A DNA stretch of 64,000 nt from Anticarsia gemmatalis (GCF_050436995.1 NC_134763.1:3472001-3536000), one strand, 5' to 3'. Positions 1-11,626 are shown, counted from the first letter of the stretch. Numbers and translations are program-made. Notes: generated by a model not told the origin, from the sequence alone.

Positions 1-276
1 GTCAATTATCGCACGTGGTACCCATCTAACGTCAGAATAGCAATAGATGGCCGCTGCAGGTATAACAGAGGGGTGAAAATAGAGCACGAAAGTAAGGATG
101 ATGTATCGTCAAGCGCGACTGTGACGCCGAATAATGCATCTATTCTATTACAGGCGAAGTCGGGAAGCGAACCATACCTGTGCCGGATTTTATACAGAGA
201 ACAGATGATAAATGGTTTATCATTTATGTTCCCTTCGCTTTTCATGAGTTCCGGATTCAATTCCCAGGTTGGATAA
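1..276 (+). other. Open frame from window edge, unrecognised
   Basis: Frame 1 is open from the first base to a TAA at 274-276, about 91 codons. An acceptor-like CAG lies at 151-153 within it. The composition (Ser/Asn/Lys mix) is not strongly coding and I do not recognise the product. It may be the end of an exon starting outside the window or a chance open frame. Confidence 0.15.
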
Positions 277-1045
277 CGTTATGTCAGTTTAGTAAACTTG
301 TTGTGAATGTTGCTAATAAAAAAACTGGATAAATGGTTGCCTACTCACCCATTTAGGATTTATGAAGAAATGATTACAGACAGTAATTTGGTGATTCAAA
401 ACAAATCATCGAATAATAAGAATAATCTAAAAGTATGCAACCAAAAGTTGTTAAGCTACTTATGTATATTAAATAACATCAAATTATAATAAAACGTGAG
501 CGTTGAAGTAATTATTAGCTAGTTATTAAAGCTGTTAGTAGGAGCTATTTATTGTAGTAGCCGGTCATTATGCAGAACGGCCACCCGCCAGGAACGGCAG
601 GAACGGATTAACATAAACATACACGTGGTCGCTATGCTCTTATGTATTCTAATAGTAAATAGATAAGTGTTACTAAAGTAGAAGTTAAATTATTGTAGTG
701 TGTCCTATTTAAATAGGCAAAATATCGTTTTACAATGTTAAAATAAATATAAATTAATGTTTAAATATAAATAAAATCATTTTTTAACTGACCTCTTTTG
801 ATATTCCGTAATTGATTCTATTATTACAGTCTTGAAGTTCAATTTCTGCGTCGTATAATACACAATACGTAAAGGTCTCCTCCCTTTACGAGAGAGGAAT
901 TAACTCGAAACTAGTACTCGAACATAATTGGTAAAAGCAAAGCAAATCACATAGAAATTATAACTTGAAATATACCAATAACGATATTCTCAAATAATTT
1001 AACCAACTTTGGCGCAAACTACTTTATTACCCATTCTCATAATAG
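277..1045. other. AT-rich stretch, nothing recognised
   Basis: Short open frames only, and no repeat that I recognise. A small GC-richer patch lies near 565-605. Confidence 0.4.
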
Positions 1046-1205
1046 CTTTTACTTCCCTGATAGCCTCTAGCGGGTCCCATTGTGCTGCTGAAATACAACG
1101 CATATTGTTCGACGTTCACAATTTGCGCCATGTGAAAACTTTCCGGCCATATCTAGCAATTTATGATCGTTTCGTGGATATCTTTTTTACATTTTTGCGA
1201 AGGTA
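1046..1205 (+). other. Candidate exon A, membrane/receptor-like
   Basis: A pyrimidine-rich tract ends in AG at 1044-1045. An open frame follows, containing FTSLIASSGSHCAAEIQ and then HNLRHVKTFRPYLAIYDRF, up to a GTAATG donor-like site at 1206. The mix of hydrophobic runs and Cys/Arg-rich loops resembles insect chemoreceptor exons, but no diagnostic motif is present. The donor phase (2) does not match the phase needed by candidate exon B at 1450. If both belong to one gene, an exon is missing between them or the gene is broken. Confidence 0.22.
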
Positions 1206-1449
1206 ATGATAGCCTGCATAATACAAACGCTTATAGAACAAAGAGGATGGGATATTCAATGCAGATTTTGTTGTTTGGTGTTGTGGTTGCAGTTTAAATA
1301 TAAAATTCAGTATGCTGATTTTAGGGAAGCTTTTAAATTTTCAAGCAACAGTATAGTTTTCATCAGACGGTGTGACTATGTTAAAACATCTTTTCATTAG
1401 AATCCATAAAAATCATGTGTTAATACTGTTTAAAATACTTTAATTTCAG

Positions 1450-1588
1450 GCCGTAATTTTCTTCCCGCATATTCTAGTCATAGTCACTCTATGCCTTAAC
1501 TCGGTCATCGGCAGAATCATTTACATCATTTTATTCGAACAGTCCATGTCAACTGCACTCAAAAACGTTGTACATATCCACCATGTAG
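1450..1588 (+). other. Candidate exon B, membrane segment
   Basis: A good acceptor (TTTAATTTCAG ending at 1449) and a consensus donor GTAAGT at 1589 bound an open frame of 46 codons. The frame carries a long hydrophobic run (AVIFFPHILVIVTLCLNSVI) followed by a second hydrophobic segment and a basic/His tail. This is typical of a transmembrane exon. I cannot assign a family; a gustatory-type receptor is one guess. Confidence 0.3.
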
Positions 1589-1610
1589 GTAAGTAGCACA
1601 CATTCCGTGC

Positions 1611-4600
1611 GGTGTAAGAGTGAGGACGACAAAGTTTAAGTTATTTGTTCCGCCTCCAAGTCGAAGCACTTATTGTGTCACCAGCACAAGTATACGGAAG
1701 TTACTCGTGGAATTTTACTTTGTTAAGTATGTGAAGGTTGCGTTTGATACAAAACATTATTTAACTGTACGTTAATAGTTTTACTGTTTAATTTTGTAGG
1801 ATGCTTGTTCACGTTGCATAAGTACCGTGATGATGATGATCTCCGACCGATTTCAACTTCTAAGCTACCTAACGTTAATGTGTTTTGAGATGACTTATAT
1901 AGCCAATTTTGCAGATAACGGCACAAAGTGGGCACGTGAGTTTGCCGCTCACTAATTATAAATAGGTGATAGATGGCAGCAGGTGGACGATCCTTCAAAA
2001 ACTGAATTTTCCTAGTAAAGCGGTTATGTTATATTATTTAAACAAAAAATATCGATGTGTTTTCAAATATGGTAAATAATCTTCATCCCTTTTGTTGGCA
2101 TAAATTTTGATTCCGCTATCAAAACAAAATGTAAAAAAATATTGGTTCCATTGAGGGTCAAACAATTCTAGTTCGATGAAATCATTTATCATAAAAAAGG
2201 TCGAACAATCAGCAAAACAGTACATTATAAATATAAAGCTGTCCAAACAATTTATCTGATATGAACGTTTTTGATGTTATTACAATTTCATTTTGTTATA
2301 CAATACTTCTGACTGACATTTTATATTAACCTTTATGTCTATTATACTAAGGTTGTTATTGAATTAAATTAGTATTCGTTGAAGGTTGTTGAACAGAGAA
2401 ATATTATTGCCTAGAATTCAGTCTGAGTGGGTGCGTGGGTGTGAAACACGTTGACGAATTTCGCGTAGGGACGGTCTCTGCCCACTGTACGCCTGTATGT
2501 TAAAAATGGTAGAAAATAAAACATCACGAATAGCTTGAAACAACACGGGTGTATTTGTTTTTAGTTTCAGAAAAGATACACTAAAACTTTTTTAATTAAA
2601 AATACGCGATAAGACCCGGAAACTGCTTAATTTTAATAAGTTATATTTGCGTAATCTCTAATCAAGCAAAACTAAATCTCAAAACAGTATATTTTTACTT
2701 TATGCCTTTGTTATTTATGGTAAAATAACACGATAAACGTCTTTTTTTACTTTTGTTCTCGCCACTTCATCAGTGCGATTCAAAAAGTGCACTCTGTGTA
2801 GGGAAAGGTTATAAGTTGATGGATACGTAGTATTATTCAATGAATATTTTATATGATTAAAGAAACACAGAAAAAAAAACGATGCCGTTCCTCATTACTA
2901 ATCTTATCATAAACAATGACTTAGGTAGTTTACAAAAGGTATTACGTGACGTAATCCAGTAGTTAGCTCATTAGTAGGGATCTTCAGAGAGGTGGATTAT
3001 CATACAGTTTGTCTCTGGACACACAGCCGCGGGTGATGAATACGTCTTAGTACTCCCGCTTTGTCTCTACATACTGTATAATGGATTAGCTCTGTGACAG
3101 ATTAAGATATGAATAACTATAATCTAGGTTGGAAACTGTGTATTGTGAAGTTACACTTTCAATAATGTATGTCCACAACTTTGTTTGAATAGTAAAGTTT
3201 CGTGTGGTTCTCCGTACATTTTTTGTAAAAAATAGGCTGTGAAAATTATGTATCGTCTTAGCTATATATTGGTAAAACAATTGTTAAATGATAAGGCTTG
3301 TTTACTCTATTTCCTAAAATAAACAAAAAGGCTATTTATAATTTCGTGTTCGGAGCCAAAATTTAAATTCTATCGAGATAATTTCTGGAGTATTATGATA
3401 ACAAAAACGGTTTATATTATGAGGGCAACAAGGCACCTAATTCTAAAAATACTTTGCGTAAATTCTTGACTTCCTCCTCATGAATATACTTATCTAGTTA
3501 TAGCAAAACAAACACTCGGGCCACGCCGCCGCGCCGCGCCGGTGGCTCACGTAGTCGAGCGATAAATTGCTAAACTTTGATGCACCGGTGGTTCAGTGGC
3601 TCCTCCTGAATAAATTTCACATTATTTCGAACACGTCCACGAGTTCCCGCGCTTTAGAAATGAAAGTGAAATAATTAATTGTTACGGTCGATCGCAAACA
3701 ACTTAACTTTGTAAATATTAGCTATCCGTTTGTTTGAATTTTATTTTATGTTTATGTTTTACAACAAGACAATTCATCAATTCATTAAATATAGGCTCTC
3801 AATGCATTGTCAAAGTACATTAACTACCGTAATCAATAAGGTTTTCAAAGTACCGTTTTCCCAGAATGAAAAACGACCATTATGTAGTAAGTAGCGCTGA
3901 CATAAGTGCACCGGAGGGATGCGGAGACATGACCAAACTAATATTAGTTTAGGATCCTTAACTAACTTGGTAAATATGTACACTTAAATTACAACACCCA
4001 CCACTGCTTACATAAGACAGTACTTTACAAGAGATCATAACAAAACTAAAGTGGGCGTGGATTTAAATTCATTATAATAGTTAATTCCTTTCGATGGTAA
4101 AATGAAAACATCTTGAATTTCAAGTTGAGAGCGCTCAAAGTCTTCGCACTAAGCCGCTTTTGGCTTCAATTTCGATGTATACTTGGAGGCTTTTGTACTC
4201 TTTATTATTAGGCTTACAAAATTGAAACGAAATTCAAAGTCTTAAATTTATAAAACGACGCAGGAATCTACTTAAATTAATAAAAGGAGTATAGGTGCGA
4301 ACTTGTGTTTATACACGGTCTGTTTTGCGGGATAATCATGCATTACATAGATCGTTTTTAAAACTTCTGCACTCGTTTATACGAAACTCTTTCATTTTTG
4401 ATGAACACTAAATAATAAAAATGACGTTGCTCTACGAATACTTTATTCTACTTCTCAATACAAAAGTGAAGTTGTGTTTAATGATTCAAATAATTACTAA
4501 ACAATCAATAATAGGCGAATCTCAAAAAAACAGACCAAGAAAACTAGGATATTAAAAATAATATGAACATAATTCCTAATCACATTGTTCAGGATTATTG

Positions 4601-5802
4601 AAACTGTCTATCATCAAACATTTCCAGTCAGACTCCTTTAGCGTTTTGTAATTAATATAAATTTATTCCTGTATAAAATTGAAGGTACTTCACAATCTTT
4701 TCATTAAAACTTTAGGGTTGTATATCTGACGTCGGAATAAATAGCTTTAGCCGTTGGAATTAATTCTGAAATTAAGAGATTATTCACTGAACTGTGCAGA
4801 CTGGCATTGTTTTGTACAGAAACTATTATCATTGTTTTGTTCTACTGTTATTCTGAAGGAAAATACCATTGTTTAAATAAAGTTGTTAGCAAAAAATACG
4901 GATACTTACACACTTTAGTGTTCTACGTACTCGTATAACACAGTTTTTATTAGACAGACCATGTTTGCGATAGGAATCGAACTAGTTTTCAGGCAGTGTG
5001 CCAACTCCAGAAAATCGTCGCGATATTTCTAGACGCCACAAAAAAGTTTCTGACAAAAATGTCTAGAAGGTTCCACACTCAGATTCCTAAATAAAATATC
5101 GCGTTTCTATGTTCCGTTTAACTTATTTTAAATATTATTCTACAAGCGTTGTGAGATTAACAGCTGCGTAAATAGAAGCTTTATTCTGAGTTCTCGTACT
5201 GAAAAAAAGGCTTAATAAATTTTCCTTTATAGAGGTTGTTCTAAATAAAAATACCCTCTTTCTCCTAAAACAGAGGTCCGAAACGTGTCCGTAAAACCCG
5301 ACAAAGAAGGAATACGTTGAAATGGTGGCGTGTCCATCAGAGGCACCGCTGTCAGCCATCTTTTACAACGTGTGTCATTTGTTACCATCCCTTCCATCCA
5401 TCCTCAGATGAGTGAGTACTTAGTAGCTTTTGGTAGCTCTCTATTTACGTCTGTTATTCCGTATTTCCGCAATGTTACTTATCTCAATTCTTTTCTCGTT
5501 GTAGGTGTATAATAATCTAACGATTTCAACTAATAATGTCATCGTGATGGGTCATCTTTATTTGATTTTACAAAAATTTCTTCGTACCACTATACCTATG
5601 TGTTACACAATTACAAAGTTTAATTTGAACAAAGTTCTCGTCTCTCCACCCACGCCATCATAATGTTTATTTTCGTCACAAAAGTTAGGATTGTTTAACC
5701 ATTCTTCTAAAGTAATAATACTTCACCGTGGACTATGCAAACCATAAAGTTACACACAGGTTCTGTAACTATTCGTTCAATTAAAGTGTGCCGGTGACTC
5801 GA
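1611..5802. other. Intergenic, one GC-rich patch
   Basis: No convincing exon. Most of it is AT-rich single-copy-looking DNA. A compact GC-rich patch at about 3505-3690 (GCCGCGCCGCGCCGG near 3527) stands out and could be regulatory. A short minus-strand frame starting at 5359 with a reasonable start context has no recognisable product. Confidence 0.4.
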
Positions 5803-5810
5803 TGACGTCA
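5803..5810 (+). promoter_or_regulatory. CRE palindrome TGACGTCA
   Basis: Perfect 8-base CREB/ATF-type palindrome about 375 bases upstream of the predicted transcription start of the WAP-like gene. Other exact copies in the window lie at 19426, 33657 and 60207, so it may be chance. Confidence 0.3.
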
Positions 5811-6146
5811 GTCCACATTTCGGAATAAAACGGGTGGGACCGGGATCAAAGTATGTGTTAGTGGGGTGCGTGTTATCAGCAAACTATCAGTGAACGAGAT
5901 GCAATGAGACGTTTTTCGTATAAAACTGTGCTATAGTAACAGTTGGAATAAATATATTAGCTAACATTATAATTAAATTTGCTATGCTTATCGATATTGA
6001 TATCCTAATAATAATATTTATTTCGTGGATTTAGTTCGGTATTTAACGTTTAGCATATAATGTATAATTAAAATGAATTTCAAACATATTATAATGAGTA
6101 TGCGTACCTAATTTGTTTGATAACGTATGCGTGATTGGAATTACTG

Positions 6147-6181
6147 TATAAAATAGCCATGGATCAAACATCGTAGTCATT
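6147..6181 (+). promoter_or_regulatory. Core promoter (TATA + initiator) of WAP-like gene
   Basis: TATAAAA at 6147-6153 is followed 32 bases later by an initiator-like TCATTC whose A is at 6179. This spacing is normal for an arthropod TATA promoter. Transcription from 6179 would give a first exon of about 104 bases ending at the GTAAGT donor at 6283, directly after the start codon. Confidence 0.65.
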
Positions 6182-6278
6182 CGAGACTGAGGCTCTGCGA
6201 CTTTAGTGACCTTGTTGAAAATTATACAGAAAATATTTTGTTACAAAATAATATTTTCTTTTATTTCAGGTTTAGATC

Positions 6279-7420
6279 ATGGGTAAGTTACATAATTATT
6301 AAAATATAAAAATGTCTTTGTCTACTGGTAATATATTGTCATTACTTTATGTAACGTATTTTTGTATTGTTATTTTCAGGTGTCCTAAAGGTGCTTGTGT
6401 TTGCGATAACTATGCTGTTCATCAGCGAATACGTTACTGGTACGTAGCATAGTGATGTTTTACGATAGTATTTTTTAACAATCAGTAGTAAATACACGAT
6501 ACCCACAATTTGGATTATTTATTAAAGTTAAAAATGTTAAACATATTTGTCAAATTGACTATTGATTAACTTGATTGATTTTTAATCTAACAGATTTCAA
6601 ATTGAAACAGATACATTTAGCTCCATTCAATTTGCTTCCCCTTTGGAGAAAGTTCATATCATATTTATTTTTTAGCATCTTCGCTTCGGTACTTCCCGGG
6701 AATGTGTCCACCTAAGAACGAAGTGGATTTCACTTTCGGTGTTTGTGAGAGTGATGACGGCTGTCGAGCAAATGGCATGATCTGCTGCCCCAATGCCTTC
6801 AATTCTAAGAGTTGTACCCCCATTATTATCTGGAGTAATGAAAGCGACGCCGACGGTGATTCGAGTGAAGGTACCTGATTATTTTATGACTGAACTAGGT
6901 TACCGCCCGCAGATTTGACCTCTCTTAGTGCAACTTTTAACTTTCTAAGAAATCAAAGGAACTTTCAACCTTCTACGCTGAATAGATTCGGATGTGCGTT
7001 GTCTATCAGTCAGACACTCAGTAAGGAAAAAGTTTTATATATATGGATTAAACAGCAATAGGTTCGCCCCTTGTTACGTGGGACTAACACTGTCAATGGC
7101 GAAACTTGAGTGTATTTTATATACCTCTGCCTAAGCCTTCGGATATATAACAGACGTGATATTATGAATGTATTCACAGATTGAACAGGTATATAATATA
7201 ACATTGAAAAAAGTAATTGAGTATTTTTGTATTCCTGCGAATAGTGTATGCTTCTAGTAAGTAATAAGCATAATGAATTAATATTTTTGTTTATGTTTTA
7301 GACATAGATAGTGATTCGTTAGTCAGACAGGGTGTCTACTGCGCCGGTGCTAAGTGTATGCCGTGGGAGGTCTGCAAACTGGATAAGAACACGAACAAGA
7401 AGAAGTGCATGCGTCCTTAG
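6279..7420 (+). CDS. Small secreted cysteine-rich protein, WAP-like
   Basis: Four coding exons chain in frame: 6279-6282, 6380-6439, 6676-6870 and 7302-7420. All have GT-AG borders, and they encode 125 residues. The start is the ATG right before a GTAAGT donor; the first codon pair is split (phase 1) and completed in exon 2. Residues 1-21 form a signal peptide (hydrophobic core VLKVLVFAITMLFI), so the product should be secreted. The mature part holds ten cysteines at 32, 45, 51, 58, 59, 68, 100, 105, 111 and 122. The block CP...C..DDGC......CC........C (32-68) follows the whey-acidic-protein spacing but lacks one WAP cysteine. An acidic Asp/Ser linker (76-92) leads to a second four-Cys module and a Lys-rich tail. 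WAP proteins are often protease inhibitors or antimicrobial, but function here is inference. Codon use is clearly coding. Confidence 0.85.
7055..7168. repeat. Lepidopteran dispersed repeat in last intron
   Basis: This block (GGGACTAACACTGTCAATGG, then CTCTGCCTAAGCCTTCGG) recurs at 33278-33372 and, in reverse orientation and shorter, at 49883-49950. It lies in the intron before the last exon of the WAP-like gene. Confidence 0.6.
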
Positions 7421-7434
7421 ACAGTTTTAATAAT

Positions 7435-7440
7435 ATTAAA
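7435..7440 (+). promoter_or_regulatory. Poly(A) signal ATTAAA
   Basis: ATTAAA lies 15 bases after the stop of the WAP-like gene. A second ATTAAA at 7489-7494 is an alternative. Confidence 0.5.
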
Positions 7441-7581
7441 TATAATTTCAGAATGATGACAACTATTACTTTTATTATGTTTTTCTTCATTAAATAGTGT
7501 GCAAAGCAAAAACTACAATTTAATTTTTATCCTAAATCGTTGTAGTACTGACTACGCAAATGTTGATGACAGAATATAGGA

Positions 7582-7770
7582 TACAGTACCTCGATTCTCT
7601 ACCACTATCGACTACCGACAACCGGCTAGCTATCGAAATTTTGACATTCAGAATGTACTGCCAAAATATTTCCTACGACACCCGGCAGAGGCGCTGATCA
7701 GGATTTTCATACATAATTTCTCGATGACAGGTCGGTTGTCGATAGTAATAGAGAATTGAGCTACAGTACC
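7582..7770. mobile_element. Palindromic MITE, family B
   Basis: Long terminal inverted repeats begin GTACCTCGATTCTCTACCAC and continue through CTATCGACTACCGACAACCG. The centre reads GGCGCTGATCAG. Family members lie at 8656, 14255, 36538, 40992 and 44957. A divergent partial copy follows directly at 7771-7870. No coding capacity. ORFs read through it are artefacts of the palindrome. Confidence 0.85.
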
Positions 7771-7870
7771 GCGATTCTGTACAACTATCGAGTATCGAGT
7801 AACGAGTAGCTATCGAAAAATTTTGTATGAAAAATTGATCAGCGCCCCTAGCGGATTTTCGCAACAACTA
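7771..7870. mobile_element. Partial family B MITE, abutting the previous copy
   Basis: It begins CGATTCTGTACAACTATCG and carries the central GATCAGCGCCCCTAGCGG block, then loses similarity near 7870. Only about half of the element is present. Confidence 0.65.
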
Positions 7871-8065
7871 TGTTATTCAATGGCGCCATTTTCCACCAAA
7901 CATTAAAATAAAATAAAATTAAATAAATATTTTTTTTTCCTGGAGCGCACTTAGGGGCAATTCAAAATTCGAATTTCGAAATAAAATATTCTTTCCATTT
8001 TTAATTTTAATAAATTATTTTAATAATCTTTATTGGATATTTTTAGGAAGACGAGGCCAACTGCA

Positions 8066-8337
8066 CGTTTGGCGCAGCGGTTTAAGCGGTCACCTCGCCG
8101 CAACAACCGTAGCGCCGCGTGTGGTGGGTTCGAATCCTACCCGGGACAAATCTTTGTGTGATGAGCACGAGTATTTGTTCTGAGCCTGGTTGTCAATTTA
8201 TCTATATAAGTATGTATTTAGAAGTATATAAGTATGTTTATCAGTTATTTGGTTACCATAGTACAAGCTCTGCTTAGTTTGGAATCAAATGACCGTGTGT
8301 GAGTTGTCTAATAATATTTATTTTATTTATTTATTTA
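8066..8337 (+). mobile_element. tRNA-derived SINE
   Basis: The head carries an RNA polymerase III A box (GTTTGGCGCAGCGG, 8067-8080) and a perfect B box (GGTTCGAATCC, 8127-8137) at tRNA-like spacing. The body is unrelated to tRNA and the tail is a TTTA/TTAT-type simple repeat ending near 8337. Part of the body recurs in reverse at 13823-13922. The head does not fold as a complete functional tRNA. Confidence 0.85.
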
Positions 8338-8655
8338 AATCAATAACATAAAAATATCATAATTAATGTTGTTCAACGAAACATTATCAACACAAAAAAA
8401 GAATCAGCGTCTTTTTTTTCTACGTTGAAGCAGGCAAAGGAGACAATATCTTTTCAATTTTGACTAATACCGTTTAAAGTAGACTATAATTATTATTTAT
8501 GAGAATAATACCTTTAATGATTATTTTTTATCCACTATATAATATATTTAAAATTAGTTTATACACAATTATTACCAATAAAATTTAATTTAAAGAACAA
8601 ATTTTCAGAACGTAACTTTTTCTCACTTTAAATGTCAAGTTTTCGATACTCGATA

Positions 8656-8765
8656 GGTCGCGATTCTCTGCCGGATTGCTGCCGGTTTCCTAACGAGTAG
8701 CTCGATAGTAATGTATGGTATTCGATAGCGTGACGTTAGTATCGAATGTACAGAATCGAGGTACC
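8656..8765. mobile_element. Divergent family B MITE
   Basis: The ends CGCGATTCTCTGCC and CAGAATCGAGGTACC match the family B termini, with a degraded interior. It is followed at 8787-8865 by imperfect tandem CGTAGCA-type units. Confidence 0.6.
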
Positions 8766-8786
8766 GGAAGAGACATTGACGTTGGA

Positions 8787-8865
8787 TAGTAGATACGACA
8801 AGATAGACAGTTCGTAGCATTCCGTAACCATTCGTAGCAACTCGTAGCACGTAGTACTACGTGAC
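8787..8865. repeat. Imperfect tandem CGTAG repeat
   Basis: Roughly 10-base units containing CGTAGCA are repeated about six times. A similar block lies at 61862-61941. Confidence 0.5.
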
Positions 8866-9332
8866 TGACCAAAATAGTTAATACCAACATGTACATTATA
8901 AAAATATAAAATAGGGTCTTGATATACTTGAAGCTCTAAACCAATCAATTGGTCGCATTGTGTCATGATCAACACAGTCACCTAAATAATTCCTGCAAGG
9001 CACACACATAGACACAGTTATTCATAGAGCAGTCTATCGAGGGCCGACGATATTTGATTTGCGAGGCAGACGAAGAATATTAATATCGTGAGAACGTCGA
9101 GCAAACGTGCCACTCAGCACACAAGTAATTAATATGATTGAAGGCTCCCCTATATGACTGCTGTAATCAACGTTTATTTGTAGGCTATCTAGTATTGGAT
9201 AGGATATGAATGATTGCATATAAATAGAAAAGAATAGGAATTGTACTAAGTAAACGAACAAAATATAATATTATTTTTAGTAGTGCGCGACTTTGTATAA
9301 TTATTTTTACTTACCTCTACATACTATTTTAA
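8866..9332. other. Spacer, nothing recognised
   Basis: AT-rich DNA between the CGTAG repeat block and the Helitron-like element. Frames open on the minus strand (8690-9261) have no recognisable product and partly run through repeats. Confidence 0.35.
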
Positions 9333-9587
9333 TCTATACTAATATAATAAAGCTGAAGAGTTTGTTTGTTTGTTTGTTTATTTGAACGCGCTAATCTCAG
9401 GAGCTACTGGTCCGATTTGAAAAATTATTTCAGTGTTAGATAGCCCATTTATCGAGGAAGGCTATAAGCTATATAACATCACGCTACGGTCATTAGGAGC
9501 GGAGTAGCAACGAAAAATGTTACAAAAACGGGGAAAATTGGACCCATTCTCTTAGATGACGCAAGCGAAGTTGCGCGGGTCAGCTAG
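9333..9587 (+). mobile_element. Short Helitron-like element (TC...CTAG)
   Basis: It starts TCTATACTAATATAATAAAG and ends GTCAGCTAG, inserted between A and T. A hairpin CGCAA/TTGCG (9560-9575) sits 12 bases before the terminal CTAG, as expected of a Helitron 3' end. An internal (GTTT)n microsatellite is present. It is non-autonomous and resembles the short Lepidopteran Helitrons called Lep1. Relatives lie at 11415, 12691, 12939, 27126, 29421, 57081, 58524 and 63001. Confidence 0.8.
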
Positions 9588-10532
9588 TACTTTATATTAT
9601 AATTAGTTTATGTACATAACTAATCAATTTTCATAATTATTGCGGAAAATGTGCTTTGCTTACATACAGTTATATATAAAATGAGTATATTATAAGTTAT
9701 AATAGAATTGTTATAGAACGTTTAGAAGTTCAGTATATATTTTTATGAGGGATAAGTGAAGTTATTTGTAAGAGTTTCAGTGAAACACGATCTGTGCCCC
9801 CGGGGACAATATTGACAACGCTTTATATTATAATGTTACTTTCTTTCTATGTTTACTACATAATTTGTAAGTATTTTTCGATTTCTTTTAAAATGTTCGA
9901 AACATTAGTCCGACGTTCGAATGCGTGTCCGTTATTTTTTGGTAGACTTGCCCTTATATTATGAGACCAACATTCTAAATGGTGGCGTACACACTACAAC
10001 ACTGCTTACACTTTCTAGCGTAAAAGTCGTGAAGTTATAACTAGAAAAAAACAATAGACAGTGTATTTGCTTTACTAAACAATAAAGAATTTAAAAATAT
10101 AACACTCGCCTAGAGTCTACCAGTTCAAGTAAAATACTTTACTCTTACGAACTGAGAATCTGTTTCAAGGTAGCTACAGCCCCCGGGAAATACAAGCGTT
10201 GAATAACCAGATCACTCTACTGTGTGCACTTCAATCCTTCCCTAGAGACAATACATCCATTCTTCTATCAACTGAGCACTGACTCCTGGGACTTTACTTT
10301 GTTTGTGCCGTATTTGTTCTAGATGGTAGTATATGACTGCACATTTGGTTGTTATATTGTTTTAAACTAATGATGGACCGTAACTACGGAAATCAACTTG
10401 TAGTTTGTAAACATGATATATTACGAGACTTAATTTGCTAATTGTCTGTCTGTCTTTTCGCGATTAACGCAAAAATAAGTAACCAGATTTTAATTCAATT
10501 CTTACCGATATTCAAGAGATAGGGTATTTAGC
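9588..10532. other. Spacer, nothing recognised
   Basis: AT-rich, no exon-like frame and no repeat recognised. Confidence 0.35.
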
Positions 10533-10768
10533 CAGTTGTGCTCACCAGCCGGTTAACGATCTGTGGGTTAAGCAAACCTTGGTGCGGTCATTCCAAAGAT
10601 GGGTGACCGCATAGTGGTATTTGAATTAGGCGTTTCGGTGCTTCGAAGGGCACGTAAAAAGTCGGTCCCGGTTGTTATTAATTAAGATAACAGTCGTTAA
10701 ACCCCTTCAAAGGCATTCAGCCTCTTGAACAACTTTGACACTAGGTTGACCACTAACCATACGATAAG
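10533..10768 (+). mobile_element. 5S-rRNA-derived SINE
   Basis: The head (GGTTAAGCAA, later GATGGGTGACCGC at about 10598) reproduces the internal promoter region of 5S rRNA in the right order and spacing. The body is shared with the reverse-oriented copy at 43365-43605, from CACC through GGTCCCGGTTGTT to CTAACCATACGAT. Confidence 0.75.
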
Positions 10769-11414
10769 AAGAGAATGGGTCTATCTTGCTTATAAACCAC
10801 TAAAATGTAGGTAAATTAAGTTGTTATTGATTATTCTGAAAAGTATATCAAGCTTATTAGTGCCTGCATAAAATCACGTGGTACCTATGAAAGTGCTATA
10901 ATTACGAGAGAAATTATTGGAAAAACAAAGCATAAATTTCCGCTCTCCCCATAAACCAGATTACGTATTTAATGAAAATGAATTGATGTTGCGATACCGT
11001 GTTGATTTTATCATTGAACACGGAACCTGCTCATGAATAATCATTGAAGTCGGTTCAAGTGATCCAAAGTAATTATTATTTCATTTCCATTGAATTTTAT
11101 GTTATTAACATGGATGCGTATTTAACTTAAAAATGTTTAAATTTTAATAGAACTGATAATAATTGTTAACATGAAATTAACTTATCTCCGTTTTTATGCG
11201 TTGTATATCTTCACTGTCTGTGTCGTTATCGTTTTGAATAAAATTCGTGTTAGCTCTAGTTAGTTATACAGTGTTTTATCACTTTAAATCAATTTTGCAA
11301 TTGTATATGAGTAAAGATACTTTACAATCAGTCAGATCTTAAACAACGTAAACCTTTGACTGTATAAATGCAACGATAATAAGTCTAGTATTCTTATGTC
11401 AGTGTTATTTATAA
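10769..11414. other. Spacer, nothing recognised
   Basis: AT-rich DNA without an exon-like frame. Confidence 0.35.
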
Positions 11415-11626
11415 TTGCGTCACATAAGAGAGAATATTTCCCGTTTTTGTAACATTTTTCGTTGCTACTCAGCTCCTAATGGCCGTAGCGTGAAGTTATA
11501 GCCTTCCTCGATAAATGGGCTATCTAACACTAAAATAAATTTTCAAATCGGACTCGTACTTCCTGAGATAAGCGCGTTCAAACAAACAAACAAACAAACT
11601 CTTCAGCTTTATAATATTAGTATAGA
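11415..11626 (-). mobile_element. Helitron-like element, 3'-truncated
   Basis: Minus-strand copy of the family at 9333. The 5' end (TCTATACTAATATTATAAAG) is intact at 11626, but the CTAG end and its hairpin are missing at 11415. Confidence 0.75.

Noticed and set aside
5135..5359. Minus-strand frame starting MADSGASDGHATIS
   Set aside because: Good start context, but the rest is low-quality AT-rich translation with no recognisable domain or splice support.
8066..8140. A genuine tRNA gene
   Set aside because: A and B boxes are present but the acceptor and anticodon arms do not pair and a SINE body with a simple-repeat tail follows.
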